The notes beneath the pieces are model-generated. The model ran no database searches. It saw only the letters and a program-made list of their open reading frames with translations, and was not told the DNA's origin. The translations under genes were made by a program, and so were the position numbers. Shown here one piece after another: positions 25,111 through 33,957 of a stretch of 64,000 nucleotides of DNA. Origin of the DNA: Encephalitozoon hellem ATCC 50504 (taxonomy: Eukaryota; Microsporidia; Unikaryonidae); NCBI RefSeq assembly GCF_000277815.2, contig NW_004057897.1, positions 62,001-126,000 of the forward strand, read 5' to 3'. Positions within the stretch are counted from its first letter, which is position 1. Every line of letters starts with the position of its first letter.

Positions 25111-26385
25111 TTAATCGAAATCTTTGTCATCAAACCTCACAACCTCTAACATCCCTGTCTCCATGTCGAGGACAACCACCTCATGCCTCTTGGTAAACCG
25201 GGGAATCGTGAAAAACAGTGTTGTGCCGTCCTCAGACCGGCCCTCGAGAAATTCGTCTGTATCGCCTACACAAAAATAATCTACTTGCTCTGTCACAACA
25301 AATGGATCTCTGCCCGAAAACGGCACAGATTGGATGGTGTCTGGGGCTGTTGGGCAGATATGTCCGGCCTTCATTAGAACGGCCAATGCACTTACGATAT
25401 TGCCCTCATTACTCATGCTTCTTGGCACGGCCCCATCTATCTTCTCCATGTCAAGGTGCATCTTGTATTCAAAGCTTTTTCCTTGAACATCGCCTAGGTC
25501 TTGAGGAAGGTATTTCAGAAGATCCTCTATTACAAATCTTGTTGTGATCAGCACATTCCTGTTGTCTACTTCCAGGCGGCACGGATTTGTATTCGTCTTC
25601 ACAGGAGATGTGAACAGCTTCGGATGAATGGGCAGCAGCGGCAGGACCCTAGATCCAAAGTCTTTTATGTTTGGAACAAGATCGATCCTTCCTTCCACAT
25701 ACCTCAGGACGTCGTCCAGGGAGGAGAGCATATGCTTATCAACCTCCTTGGATTCATCAAAGAAGCCTCCAATCATGATGTATTCTTTCACCCCCACCGT
25801 CCGAAGATAGTCAATTATTACCATCATTCTTTCCCTGCTTTTGTTCTCGCTACTTATAGAAGGCCCGCTTATGAAGCAGATTTTTTTTCCAGAGCTCAGG
25901 CTTTTGGAAACGGGAAGGTCTCGAGGATAGGAAAACGGAAACAGAATGTCCTCAGCAAGGAATCTTCCCCTTTCTGCCATCACCCCGGACACTCCAATGC
26001 ACATCCCGGTACTTATCACAAAGTTTCTTTGGTACACCCGGGAAATATCCGGAAACTCAAGCTCTATTCTTCCGCTCCCATCCTCCAAAAAGTACTTCAT
26101 CCCCCGGGAGTAGTATGTCTTTGCCTCTATCTTCTTTATCTCTTTGGACTTCCTGTCTATTTTGTCGAATATTGTAGGCTTTAAGTCACTGACTATGAAA
26201 AGCGTCCCAACTATCACACTCTTCCTGTCTCCAGGCTCTTGTTCGGCATCAAGAATCGAATCCAGTACCGGGCCTACACCCAGTGCCCTTGCAGACCTCA
26301 TGACGTACGGCTTCAGCTCAGTAAGCCTTGCGTCATATGTCCTGTTGAATTGGTGCTCATAGTTCACTAAAGATAGATCGTCCAT
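25111..26385 (-). CDS. POL31: DNA polymerase delta small (B) subunit
   Basis: Pol31/POLD2 is the structural second subunit of replicative DNA polymerase delta. The 424-aa product starts with the family's 'YEHQFNRTYDARLTELKPYV' segment, has an OB-like region ('VIVGTLFIVSDLKP'), an inactive calcineurin-like fold in the middle, and ends with 'HICPTAPDTIQSVPFSGRDP' and 'YFCVGDTDEF', the most conserved POLD2 block. The length is close to that of the family (about 470). It is the only replicative polymerase subunit in the window. Confidence 0.9.
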   Translation of the reverse strand: MDDLSLVNYEHQFNRTYDARLTELKPYVMRSARALGVGPVLDSILDAEQEPGDRKSVIVGTLFIVSDLKPTIFDKIDRKSKEIKKIEAKTYYSRGMKYFLEDGSGRIELEFPDISRVYQRNFVISTGMCIGVSGVMAERGRFLAEDILFPFSYPRDLPVSKSLSSGKKICFISGPSISSENKSRERMMVIIDYLRTVGVKEYIMIGGFFDESKEVDKHMLSSLDDVLRYVEGRIDLVPNIKDFGSRVLPLLPIHPKLFTSPVKTNTNPCRLEVDNRNVLITTRFVIEDLLKYLPQDLGDVQGKSFEYKMHLDMEKIDGAVPRSMSNEGNIVSALAVLMKAGHICPTAPDTIQSVPFSGRDPFVVTEQVDYFCVGDTDEFLEGRSEDGTTLFFTIPRFTKRHEVVVLDMETGMLEVVRFDDKDFD

Positions 26386-26470
26386 CCCAGGATCAGGGGC
26401 TTTGAAGACATCTAACCGTCACTGCAAAAAGTAAATAGTTTATTGGCAGAACGACAGCAAGGCCAGAAGC

Positions 26471-27334
26471 TCACCTATCGAAGTGAATATAGAATTCGTG
26501 GATGCCCTCTCCGATCTTCTCTAGTATTGGTAGGTCAAAAGGAAAAAAATATAAGCAATCGTTGTCGTAACTCGAAAACACCTTGCATTCATAGCCAAAC
26601 AGCTCGCAGAACATCTCCACAACATTCCTGTTCATGTATCTCGCAATCCCAGAGTCAAAGACCCACTCTATGATATCCCTTGCCGCCACAGCAACCTCTC
26701 TTCTGAAACAGGCGATGTACAAAAGACATTGGCATGCAGCAACAGACAGGATCGAATGCGCCCTGCTAAGTGACTTGACATATGATATGTAGTCCCGAAT
26801 ATATGTGGACTTCAGCTCCCCATCCACCTTGCATCTCACAATTAAAGACGATAAATAAGGAAGGTACACCGTTGGGTTTTTGCGTGCTAGTTTGAATAGA
26901 AATCCAAAGACAGCCTGCGGATTCCGGCAGCAAAGCTTAAAGAGAAGAAACTGGACGTTCCGGGTCCTCGAAAGCAATGAAACCTCAAAGGCTTTGAGAA
27001 CCTCGTCGATGTTGAAGTCGTGGATGGCGTCAGACAGGTTCTCGTATGCAAACAGAAACATCTTAATCTTCTCCCTGAGATTTGCATGGCTTCCTTCTAT
27101 GGGTGTGTCATAGTCAGATATAACCTCGTCCCATTCGTCCTGAGTCAGTATCCCGTGCATTACACTTATGTAGGCATCAAGATTCGTAAGCTCCTTCACA
27201 AGGCTCAGAAGAGTAGGTCTCATCAGCGTTCTGTCGTGTGCATAGAGCACCATTCTATCCGCAACAGCCAGATCAATAGGCGTCTTCTTCAAGCTTTCTA
27301 GGAATTCTAGTCTTTCTTTATAAGTTAACGCCAT
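26471..27334 (-). CDS. RRN3: RNA polymerase I initiation factor Rrn3 (TIF-IA)
   Basis: Rrn3 bridges RNA polymerase I to the core factor at rDNA promoters. The 287-aa product is a HEAT-like helical protein. 'HSILSVAACQCLLYIACFRR' and the C-terminal 'YFFPFDLPILEKIGEGI' match the two strongest Rrn3 motifs (Q-A-L-F-Y-I-x-C-F-R and F-F-P-F-D). It is about half the length of yeast Rrn3. The frame begins with TTG; the ATG at 27334 is directly preceded by CCCC and, further up, AAATTT. Confidence 0.65.
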   Translation of the reverse strand: MALTYKERLEFLESLKKTPIDLAVADRMVLYAHDRTLMRPTLLSLVKELTNLDAYISVMHGILTQDEWDEVISDYDTPIEGSHANLREKIKMFLFAYENLSDAIHDFNIDEVLKAFEVSLLSRTRNVQFLLFKLCCRNPQAVFGFLFKLARKNPTVYLPYLSSLIVRCKVDGELKSTYIRDYISYVKSLSRAHSILSVAACQCLLYIACFRREVAVAARDIIEWVFDSGIARYMNRNVVEMFCELFGYECKVFSSYDNDCLYFFPFDLPILEKIGEGIHEFYIHFDR

Positions 27335-27347
27335 GGGGATCAAATTT
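27335..27347 (-). promoter_or_regulatory. CCC- and AAATTT-like motifs before the Rrn3 start
   Basis: On the minus strand, AAATTT (27342-27347) and CCCC (27335-27338) sit immediately before the ATG at 27334. This arrangement supports the chosen start and a very short 5' leader. Confidence 0.6.
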
Positions 27348-27396
27348 TTTGTTCTTTAATATAAAGACCCTTCCAAGGATGTAAGACAGGGTTAAT

Positions 27397-28461
27397 TTAG
27401 TGTGCACAGGCTTCAGGGCCGTTCTCTTCCCCAGCCAAGGAGTGCCCTAGCCCATGTTCTTTCTCAAGCTCCTTGTAGTATTTCTTATGCTCTTCAAGAT
27501 TTACAAGAGCCTGGTTGTACAGAAATCTAAAGTCCTCAAATACTAAGGAAAACGAATCTGCTAGGGGGATCGATACGTTCTCGAGAAGCTTTATATCCTC
27601 GCATATGTCCTTAAGCGTTCTATTGTAGCTGTCGTCATCATACATCTCCGACCAAAATGCAATCGAGTTCTTATTAAAGATCTTATAGTCCTTGTAGCAC
27701 GAGCTCAAGTCTGCTATTTTTACAATCATTTTCAGCTCTATTTCAGAGACCTCCCTCTTGGCATTACTCTTGGCCGCTCTCCCAGGCTTCTCCTTCTCAA
27801 AGTACTTTTCCTCAAATGCATCGATTATCTCTTTGTTCAGTTGTAAATCCGTTGCAAAAATCATCTTTTTGATGAAGTCTAATCTTTTCTCAAACTCTAC
27901 ATTATCCATACTCCCAAACAGCTTGCGCCTATATCTAACAATCCCCTTCCTGCATATGGCTGCATGTATCACCTCGAAAGACATCGCGTCGGGGCTCCCG
28001 TATATCTCATACAGCCTTCCGATCCTTTCTCTGCTTTTTTCCCCTGGATGCCCCACGTCATGTAGGCTCAATGCTATCACTAGGCACATCTTGTCTAGCA
28101 TTGGCAAGCAGCATATCCTTTCCAACCTTCGGAGAATGAAGTCTCCAAAGCACAGCGTGTTTATCAAGTGATCGAGATTGTGGTATCTGTGGGGAAGTAC
28201 ATGGAGAAAAGAAAATGAAAAAAACGACTTCAATGCTTCTAGATTCACCTCAAGAAGACTGAATCTGGAGTCCTTTACTAGGGTTTGTACAGCGGCAGAT
28301 ATTGCGTCGGCAAGTGATATTCCCTCCAGGTGAAAGAACTTGTAGGAGGACAAGTCTAGTTGAAAATCTTCCATCGGCCTGGAGTAAAAACTCTTCTTGC
28401 CTTCAGCAACCCTTACTACCGTGTCGCATATATATTTGGATATTTCTTCGCTTTGATCCAT
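27397..28461 (-). CDS. cyclic-nucleotide 3',5'-phosphodiesterase (class I, HD-type)
   Basis: Hydrolyses cAMP or cGMP. The 354-aa product carries the metal-binding HD pattern of class I PDEs: 'HRYHNLDHLINTLCF' (first His block), 'ALSLHDVGHPGEKSRER' (H-D-x-x-H), and 'IFATDLQLNKEI', the equivalent of A-T-D-M/L. A later Asp in 'IVKIADLSSCYKDYK' fits the third metal ligand. No regulatory GAF or membrane domain is present. It implies that cyclic-nucleotide signalling persists in this reduced genome. Confidence 0.85.
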   Translation of the reverse strand: MDQSEEISKYICDTVVRVAEGKKSFYSRPMEDFQLDLSSYKFFHLEGISLADAISAAVQTLVKDSRFSLLEVNLEALKSFFSFSFLHVLPHRYHNLDHLINTLCFGDFILRRLERICCLPMLDKMCLVIALSLHDVGHPGEKSRERIGRLYEIYGSPDAMSFEVIHAAICRKGIVRYRRKLFGSMDNVEFEKRLDFIKKMIFATDLQLNKEIIDAFEEKYFEKEKPGRAAKSNAKREVSEIELKMIVKIADLSSCYKDYKIFNKNSIAFWSEMYDDDSYNRTLKDICEDIKLLENVSIPLADSFSLVFEDFRFLYNQALVNLEEHKKYYKELEKEHGLGHSLAGEENGPEACAH

Positions 28462-28590
28462 TAAAACCTGATTTCTTCCAAGGGTCGGGGTTTGAAGTAT
28501 TTCTTCGGTCCTATAATTCTTGAGCTAATTTTTCTCTGGCTTAATATCGAAAAAATTTATTCGTTAGACAAGCTTTATATTCAGGTAGTG

Positions 28591-29160
28591 TCATATGGCA
28601 GAAAAGTTAAAGTTCTCCTTCTCGCCCTCAACGACGGAAACCCCCAGGTTACCTTTGAATGCTTGAACCGCAATGATATAGTGCGGTGATTCAAGGTCTA
28701 CCCTCAGGGATATGCTCTTCGTTATAAGGTCGAAAACCTTTTTTTTCATCTCATGGTGGCACAGCCTCCCTTCGTACATTATTCTGTAGCTCTTGTTCTC
28801 ATCAAGTCTTCCGATGCTCTCCAGGATTTTTTCTTCGTCAAATTGGAAGAAATTGTCCAGTGGAACTATTCTGTGCACATACTCAAACCTTGTCCCGGAA
28901 GCTCTGAGCTTGTAGAACAGAGACAGAGACGTTTCGGTGCTTCTGTTCTCCAGCAGCAGAACGCATCTGTACCCGTCATGCTTCGTGAATTGTGTGCAGC
29001 TCTTGTATTCCTCTATTTCCTCTTCAAGAATCCTTCGAATGCTTTTTTCTTCCGAGTTCTTTCTTGGTGGCTCCACTAGCCCCTGCAGCTTTCCTGTCAC
29101 CTCCCTCAGCCCTTTGGATTCCTTGTTTAGGCGGCAGGAAACAAAAAAGCCGGTTCTCAT
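28591..29160 (-). CDS. TAN1: THUMP-domain tRNA acetylation adaptor Tan1
   Basis: Tan1 with the acetyltransferase Kre33/Nat10 makes N4-acetylcytidine in serine and leucine tRNAs. The 189-aa product has a THUMP domain at about 75-185: 'RFEYVHRIVPLDNFFQ', 'KSYRIMYEGRLCHHE' and 'VDLESPHYIIAVQAFKGNLG' follow the Tan1/THUMPD1 order. N-terminal 'GFFVSCRLNKESKGLRE' also matches. It is divergent from Snu114, with 41 bp between the ATGs. Confidence 0.82.
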   Translation of the reverse strand: MRTGFFVSCRLNKESKGLREVTGKLQGLVEPPRKNSEEKSIRRILEEEIEEYKSCTQFTKHDGYRCVLLLENRSTETSLSLFYKLRASGTRFEYVHRIVPLDNFFQFDEEKILESIGRLDENKSYRIMYEGRLCHHEMKKKVFDLITKSISLRVDLESPHYIIAVQAFKGNLGVSVVEGEKENFNFSAI

Positions 29161-29201
29161 GGGGTGATCGAGCTACATCTCTTACAGCCCCGGTGATTGT
29201 G

Positions 29202-31070
29202 ATGAAGGAAGACGAAACGGATGTCGAGATCATAGAGCACTGCACAGAGGCCCTTGGAAGCCATGAAAGCCTCTATAAGAAGAAGACACCGCTTGCAAAT
29301 GTTGAGGAAAAAGACCTGCATTACTTCGATTTCATAGCTCAGAATGAATGGAGAAAGGCAGTTGCAGGGTTCTTTGGGTTTGGGGGTGCAGGAAAAACAT
29401 CTCTGATCAGGCTGCTCGGAAGTAGGAGTGTTATAAAAGGGGCTGGTCCGTGCCTCTCCACGGAGACCCGATATGAGATGGAAAGAGGATGTACAGTCCA
29501 TGTCCACCCAACCGTGGCCTTCCTGCAGAGAGAAAATGGGGCCTCATGTATAATAACTCTTCTGGACACTCCTGGGCATTCAGATCTAGCACCAGAGGCC
29601 CTTAGGATACTTAGATGCATTGACATTGCCATCATAGTTCTTGATATCTGCTGTGACTTGTCTCTTCAGCACGAGCTGATTTTTGATGCTGTTAATTCCA
29701 GTGGTAAGCCGTCAATCGTAGTCCTCAACAAAACTGATCTGGTCGGAAAGGAGTCTAAAAGCCTTGCCGAGAGGAAGATAGAACACCTCAGAGGTGTTGT
29801 TGAAGCAAGGGTGCATCCTAGAGCGTGGTTTATTTCGTCCTTTAAGTGTGGGATGTTTAGCAGAATGAATGGAGACGTGTTTGAACCATGCAGGGAGCCT
29901 GAGAGTGGGCTTAATGAGCTAATAGAGGAAATGCTTTCCACGAAGTTGGCGGAACACAAACGTGATGATGAAGAAAGGTTAGAAGGGTTTTTGTGGGCAG
30001 GAGAGACAATGCTGTCTAGCCTTGTACCAAGGGCTGATGTCAATGTGGGATCTACAGCTAAGATCAGTGGGGCTAATTTAGTTGCTGAGAGGCTCTACAT
30101 TCCGTTTCCAGGGTGTCTTGTAGAGACCAGGGCTGCTAAGGCAAATGTCGGGGTGCTAGTAAAGTTCCAAGAGACTCTCCTGCAGAGGATTGCATCTCTT
30201 GACACCCGAAGAGCCCCAGTGCCTACGATTAAAAAGGTTTTGGAAGAGGAGAAACTAGTATGTGCCAGCTCTGGGTTTCTTGAGATGGGAGATCCAGTTG
30301 TTAGGGTCCAGATAGACCTCAGGGATGAAGAAGGCTTCTTGAGTGAAGCTTGGAAGCTAGAGCTAATATACCGTGGGCTGAAAATAGATAAAAAGAACCT
30401 ATATGGAAACGGAGAGCTGTTTATGGATGCCGTACTGTATGACTTGAGGAATGTCTTGAATGTTGAATTTCAAGTTTTGAGCGTTTCAGCAAATCTCAAA
30501 GAAGCATTCAGAGGCTCGTTTGTAGAGGAAGTGGAGACAGAAGAAGGGCTAATAACGGTCAAAGGGGGGAAGCCTGCAGACGCTGATCAAGATTGCAAGC
30601 AGTCTGAAGATATAGAGGGATGGATATTGAGTGAAGGCCTTCTCATCGGAGAGCCTTTTTTCCATTCATATCTGAGCATATCCCCTAAACCTTTGGAACT
30701 GGATTCTGAATGTCTTAGGAAAGTAAAGAGCTCTGTGGCCAGGCATGCTGCGATTCTGGAGCCTCTCTATCTGGTTGAAGTGGTGTATGCACCAGAAGCA
30801 GAGGATCTTGTCAATGAGATAATCACTTCCTCCTTTGGAGAAGTAATTCGGCAAGGGACTTTTCCGTTTAGTATACTAAGAAGCGTGCTGTGCTACATTC
30901 CTGTTGCAGAATCCTTTGGGTTTGAAACGGACCTTAGGATCTACTCCTGCTCAAGGGCCGATTGCACAAAGATTCCATTCTATTGGAGCATAGTGGCGGA
31001 CAGGAGCAGAGAGTCCAGCCTGGTGAAATTCATGAGAAAAATCAAGAGATCTGTGCCGAAAAGCAACTGA
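29202..31070 (+). CDS. SNU114: U5 snRNP GTPase Snu114 (EF-2 family)
   Basis: Snu114 controls Brr2 in spliceosome activation. The 622-aa product has an EF-2 layout: P-loop 'FGFGGAGKTSLIRLLG', 'LLDTPGHSDLAPEALR' (G3), 'IVVLNKTDLVG' (G4), then beta-barrel and domain V with 'IPVAESFGFETDLRIYS'. The SFGFETDLR string is characteristic of Snu114 and separates it from EF-2 and Ria1. It is shorter than the yeast protein (1008 aa). The frame is open to 28992, but the ATG at 29202 with a nearby CCCC motif removes an implausible extension that overlaps Tan1. It fits with Prp40 and the intron seen at 34.8 kb. Confidence 0.82.
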   Translation: MKEDETDVEIIEHCTEALGSHESLYKKKTPLANVEEKDLHYFDFIAQNEWRKAVAGFFGFGGAGKTSLIRLLGSRSVIKGAGPCLSTETRYEMERGCTVHVHPTVAFLQRENGASCIITLLDTPGHSDLAPEALRILRCIDIAIIVLDICCDLSLQHELIFDAVNSSGKPSIVVLNKTDLVGKESKSLAERKIEHLRGVVEARVHPRAWFISSFKCGMFSRMNGDVFEPCREPESGLNELIEEMLSTKLAEHKRDDEERLEGFLWAGETMLSSLVPRADVNVGSTAKISGANLVAERLYIPFPGCLVETRAAKANVGVLVKFQETLLQRIASLDTRRAPVPTIKKVLEEEKLVCASSGFLEMGDPVVRVQIDLRDEEGFLSEAWKLELIYRGLKIDKKNLYGNGELFMDAVLYDLRNVLNVEFQVLSVSANLKEAFRGSFVEEVETEEGLITVKGGKPADADQDCKQSEDIEGWILSEGLLIGEPFFHSYLSISPKPLELDSECLRKVKSSVARHAAILEPLYLVEVVYAPEAEDLVNEIITSSFGEVIRQGTFPFSILRSVLCYIPVAESFGFETDLRIYSCSRADCTKIPFYWSIVADRSRESSLVKFMRKIKRSVPKSN

Positions 31071-31099
31071 AACTGCAAAAGGACTTTATTAATGAAGAG

Positions 31100-31903
31100 C
31101 TACCTTTTTATCCCACTTTCCAAAACAGCAGCTCTGTAATTTTCATATATTTCACTTGCAGTATAGTCGATGAGTCCATAGATATGGGTGCTGAGAAGCA
31201 GCTCTCTCAGCGCAGGAAAGTCACAATGCTCTGGGTTGTCGATATTTACACTTCCCCACTGATAGTTTCTTGTCCTTGATTCAAGGTTTTCTCTATCTGC
31301 AGAAACGACCATGAATGGGACGAGGCTGTTTAAATCATTTCCTGCCGTGGGTGAAGAATAAACCTCGGGATCGTCCAGGTCGAAGATGGAGATGTTGTAG
31401 TATCTCAGCTGCTCCATAACCTGTCTCTTGACCTCTATTCTTTCTGTAATGCTCAGCCCATCCGACTTGCTGATTACCGGAATGATGTTGACTAGCCCGG
31501 AGACCTTCTTCAGGAACACGATATCTCTGTTCTTGAGTCCAAAAGAAGTTGAAGGTATGAAATACAGCAGGCAATGGACCCTTGTGTCCTCGTATTTGGG
31601 GTTTCTTCTAATCTTTGACTCCTCTGTTATGAACATGTCTAGCTGAGCTTTGATAAAGTTGCAAATTGTTTCCTGTATCTCAGTGTCATCAAGAGCGTCT
31701 CCAAACCCGGGCGTGTCAACAAAGGTAATCCTTTGCATAATACCCTCACAATCTAGATTCAGCATGTAGAGGTCGATTCCCTCCTGGCCCTTCGATGTGA
31801 CAATTTCCTTTCCTATCAGAGTGTTGAAGAACGACGATTTTCCAGATCCCTTTGGCCCGGCAGCCATGATCGTGAATCTCCTGTTCTGCCTTCGAACAAT
31901 CAT
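31100..31903 (-). CDS. septin GTPase, short form
   Basis: Septins form filaments at division sites. The 267-aa product is a septin GTPase domain: G1 'GPKGSGKSSFFNTLIG', G3 'VDTPGFGDALDD', G4 region 'VISKSDGLSI' and the septin-unique element around 'FMVVSADRENLESRTRNYQWG'. The N-terminal polybasic helix is limited to 'RRQNRR', and the C-terminal coiled coil is absent, as in the Cdc10-type subgroup. Other septins elsewhere in the genome would be needed for hetero-oligomers. Confidence 0.9.
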   Translation of the reverse strand: MIVRRQNRRFTIMAAGPKGSGKSSFFNTLIGKEIVTSKGQEGIDLYMLNLDCEGIMQRITFVDTPGFGDALDDTEIQETICNFIKAQLDMFITEESKIRRNPKYEDTRVHCLLYFIPSTSFGLKNRDIVFLKKVSGLVNIIPVISKSDGLSITERIEVKRQVMEQLRYYNISIFDLDDPEVYSSPTAGNDLNSLVPFMVVSADRENLESRTRNYQWGSVNIDNPEHCDFPALRELLLSTHIYGLIDYTASEIYENYRAAVLESGIKR

Positions 31904-31961
31904 TTGTTTGTTTATGTACTTGGCTATTTAATAAACAAAAGCTAGGGCCTCTTGATTTTCA

Positions 31962-32591
31962 TCATGGCGAGGAGAGGGAAAAGAAGTCCTTAAAATGTTC
32001 TCTGACAGAATAGCATGCGCCCACTGCCTCAAGGATGCAAGAGTGTAGCTTGTCGCACACAATCCTCCCATTTAGAGACAGGTAGGCAATGCTTTTTCTG
32101 TTCATTAGATATGCAACAGTAACAACGGGAATCCTTTGGCTCTCCTCCGTAGACGTAAGGTCAACACAGCCCCCTCCAACAGTGGCAGAGTAACACATGT
32201 CCGTCAAGGGCATCCCGAAGTATGACAAGCAAATGGTTATGCAGTTAATCATGGTGGACAGCAGTGACCCTCCGTCCTCCCGAACAATGACTTTGATGTC
32301 TACCAAGGCCTCTGGGAGCAGAACATCACTAAATATATCCAGCAGAACATCTTCATACTCCAGCATCCTCTTCTCATTTACAGGCTCTTGCCTAGAAACA
32401 GCATAAAACTCCACCTCAATGCTCATCTTCCCAATCTCTTTAGGGCCGCTACACATCACAGACACCTGGGTGTTCCCTTGTCTCATGTCCACAATGCCTT
32501 TGCCCTCGACCATCTTTTTTGCAACCTCCACTCTTCTCAGCTCATTGGGCCTTCTTCCATCCTCTCTGAATCCCTCCTCAGAGACTAGCAT
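31962..32591 (-). CDS. SKI6: exosome RNase PH-fold subunit Ski6/Rrp41
   Basis: Part of the six-membered ring of the RNA exosome. The 209-aa product starts 'MLVSEEGFREDGRRPNELRR', the Rrp41/Ski6 start (G-x-R-x-D-G-R-R-P). It continues with 'QGNTQVSVMCSGPKE' and the C-terminal strands with 'CYSATVGGGCVDLTSTEE'. Eukaryotic Rrp41 is catalytically inert, and nothing here suggests otherwise. The frame is open to 32780 but the ATG at 32591 matches the family and avoids overlap with the divergent cyclin gene. Confidence 0.85.
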   Translation of the reverse strand: MLVSEEGFREDGRRPNELRRVEVAKKMVEGKGIVDMRQGNTQVSVMCSGPKEIGKMSIEVEFYAVSRQEPVNEKRMLEYEDVLLDIFSDVLLPEALVDIKVIVREDGGSLLSTMINCITICLSYFGMPLTDMCYSATVGGGCVDLTSTEESQRIPVVTVAYLMNRKSIAYLSLNGRIVCDKLHSCILEAVGACYSVREHFKDFFSLSSP

Positions 32592-32670
32592 GAATAGGCT
32601 TGGTACAATTTTACATAAAATATCTACAGAGGGCTGAAAAAAGATCATAAGGCCGATCCTCACAAACCTG

Positions 32671-33315
32671 ATGGGTTCGGAATATATGGAGTGCAGGAAC
32701 CTGCTTGAGATAAAGAATATCCGGGACATCGTGAGCATATCAAGATTGCTTGGGATGCCGCAGAAAACCACATACTTCACATCAGCCGTCTACTACAAAT
32801 ACATTTCTATGCCGAAGAGCAGAAAGACCATTCCGATAGGTGCTGCGTGCATACTGCTATCTGGAAAGGTGAATGGGTCTCTAAGGAGTCTTGAGCAGAT
32901 TCTGAAAGCGAGCTACAAGCACCATGGCGTCGATCCAGAGAAGTTCTTTCAGGATGACTATAAAGATGCAATCGATATTGAGCTCCATGCCTGCATTGCA
33001 ATGGACTTCGACTTCGACATGGACGATCCGTATAGCTTTCTGGAGAAAATCTGTATGGATAACGATGTCGACAGATCAAGAGCACAAACAATGTGGGTTA
33101 TGCTGAACGACACAATGTATCTACCACTTATACTGTCCTTCAGCATAAGAAGCATAGTTGTGAGCTGCATGTTTGTCTCGGACATTGCCAGGGACAAGGG
33201 ATGCAAGGACATTGACGAGTTCAAAGAAAGATATAAGCTCACAGAAATCAATACTGGGGACATAGACTTTATTTCCAAAGAAATTGTATCGTTTTATGAG
33301 CACATGCCAAAATAG
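32671..33315 (+). CDS. transcriptional-type cyclin (cyclin K/L/T/C class)
   Basis: The 214-aa product has two cyclin folds. The first box contains 'TTYFTSAVYYKYIS' and 'PIGAACILLSGKVNGSLRSL', and the second begins at 'RAQTMWVMLNDTMYLPL', which aligns with the W-x-x-x-N-D-S motif of cyclins K, L and T. Such cyclins activate kinases that phosphorylate the RNA polymerase II tail or splicing factors. There are no C-terminal RS or PEST regions. A mitotic B-type cyclin is encoded at 51.7 kb. Confidence 0.7.
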   Translation: MGSEYMECRNLLEIKNIRDIVSISRLLGMPQKTTYFTSAVYYKYISMPKSRKTIPIGAACILLSGKVNGSLRSLEQILKASYKHHGVDPEKFFQDDYKDAIDIELHACIAMDFDFDMDDPYSFLEKICMDNDVDRSRAQTMWVMLNDTMYLPLILSFSIRSIVVSCMFVSDIARDKGCKDIDEFKERYKLTEINTGDIDFISKEIVSFYEHMPK

Positions 33316-33359
33316 AGTATCTACATAGAAAGGCTGGTCTTGGATAGAATTGCAGTGTG

Positions 33360-33602
33360 CTACTTCTTGCAACACTCGTCAACCCAGGCTGAATACACAT
33401 CAATACCTGTGGTGAGCTTGTTTGCATCACAACTGAAACTTGCATCGCATACAGAGCAGTTCGCAAACCCCTTCATCAACGTCTTCTTGATGGTGCACTG
33501 GACAACGTTTTCATGGTTACACAGCGGGCAGTTGAATCTCCTTTCGAGCTTGGATTGCCTTCTTGGAACATTGAGTTTTCTTTTCACTTTCTTTCTACTC
33601 AT
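33360..33602 (-). CDS. ELF1: transcription elongation factor Elf1 (ELOF1)
   Basis: Small zinc-ribbon factor that rides with RNA polymerase II through nucleosomes and helps transcription-coupled repair. The 80-aa product has a basic N-terminus (MSRKKVKRKL), then 'FNCPLCNHENVVQC' and 'FANCSVCDASF' forming the Cys4 ribbon, and the conserved 'DVYSAWVDEC' end. Length and order match the yeast core domain. Confidence 0.92.
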   Translation of the reverse strand: MSRKKVKRKLNVPRRQSKLERRFNCPLCNHENVVQCTIKKTLMKGFANCSVCDASFSCDANKLTTGIDVYSAWVDECCKK

Positions 33603-33672
33603 GAGGGGATCTGGAGGCTAGGATTAACTTATCTCTGGAAGGACATTAGGAGCAGCATTTTGTATCCCAGGA

Positions 33673-33957
33673 ATGGATATAACGGATGCAGAGGAAAGTG
33701 ACGTTGAACTGATAGAGCTTCAGGGAGAGGTTGAGAACATGGATGCATTTGATGGAAGACTCGATAAGGAGCTTGTCCAGCTTGAGTTTGGAACATGTGT
33801 TCTTCATGGAAGGAAGGTGCATAAGGAGTTCTGTGTCCTTGAGGCAGACATCTGCAATGAAAAGCCCTGCTTGAGGGTGATAAAGAGGATCAAATGCGTA
33901 TACTTATTTGACAAGCCTCCTAGATATAGAAGGCCCAGCTCCTCAAAGGACATCTAG
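33673..33957 (+). CDS. CTF8: Ctf8 subunit of the Ctf18-RFC clamp loader
   Basis: Ctf8 with Dcc1 and Ctf18 loads PCNA and supports sister-chromatid cohesion. The 94-aa product starts with an acidic stretch and has 'IELQGEVENM', then 'LVQLEFGTCVLHGRKVHKEF' and 'KCVYLFDKPPRYRRP', which follow the small beta-barrel core of Ctf8 (G-x-H-x-L-x-G-K and F-x-x-R-P blocks). Its 3' end overlaps the convergent E1 gene by 4 bp. The small size makes chance similarity possible, but motif order is right. Confidence 0.7.
   Translation: MDITDAEESDVELIELQGEVENMDAFDGRLDKELVQLEFGTCVLHGRKVHKEFCVLEADICNEKPCLRVIKRIKCVYLFDKPPRYRRPSSSKDI

Noticed and set aside
25385..25392. GTAAGT (minus strand) in the Pol delta small subunit as a splice site
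   Set aside because: The frame is continuous through conserved family sequence, with no matching 3' site nearby.
25501..26184. 227-codon plus-strand frame opposite the Pol delta small subunit
   Set aside because: Antisense shadow of a well-supported gene, with atypical composition.
28992..29201. N-terminal extension of Snu114 upstream of 29202
   Set aside because: It overlaps the Tan1 gene on the other strand, begins with a non-family sequence and lacks the CCC context.
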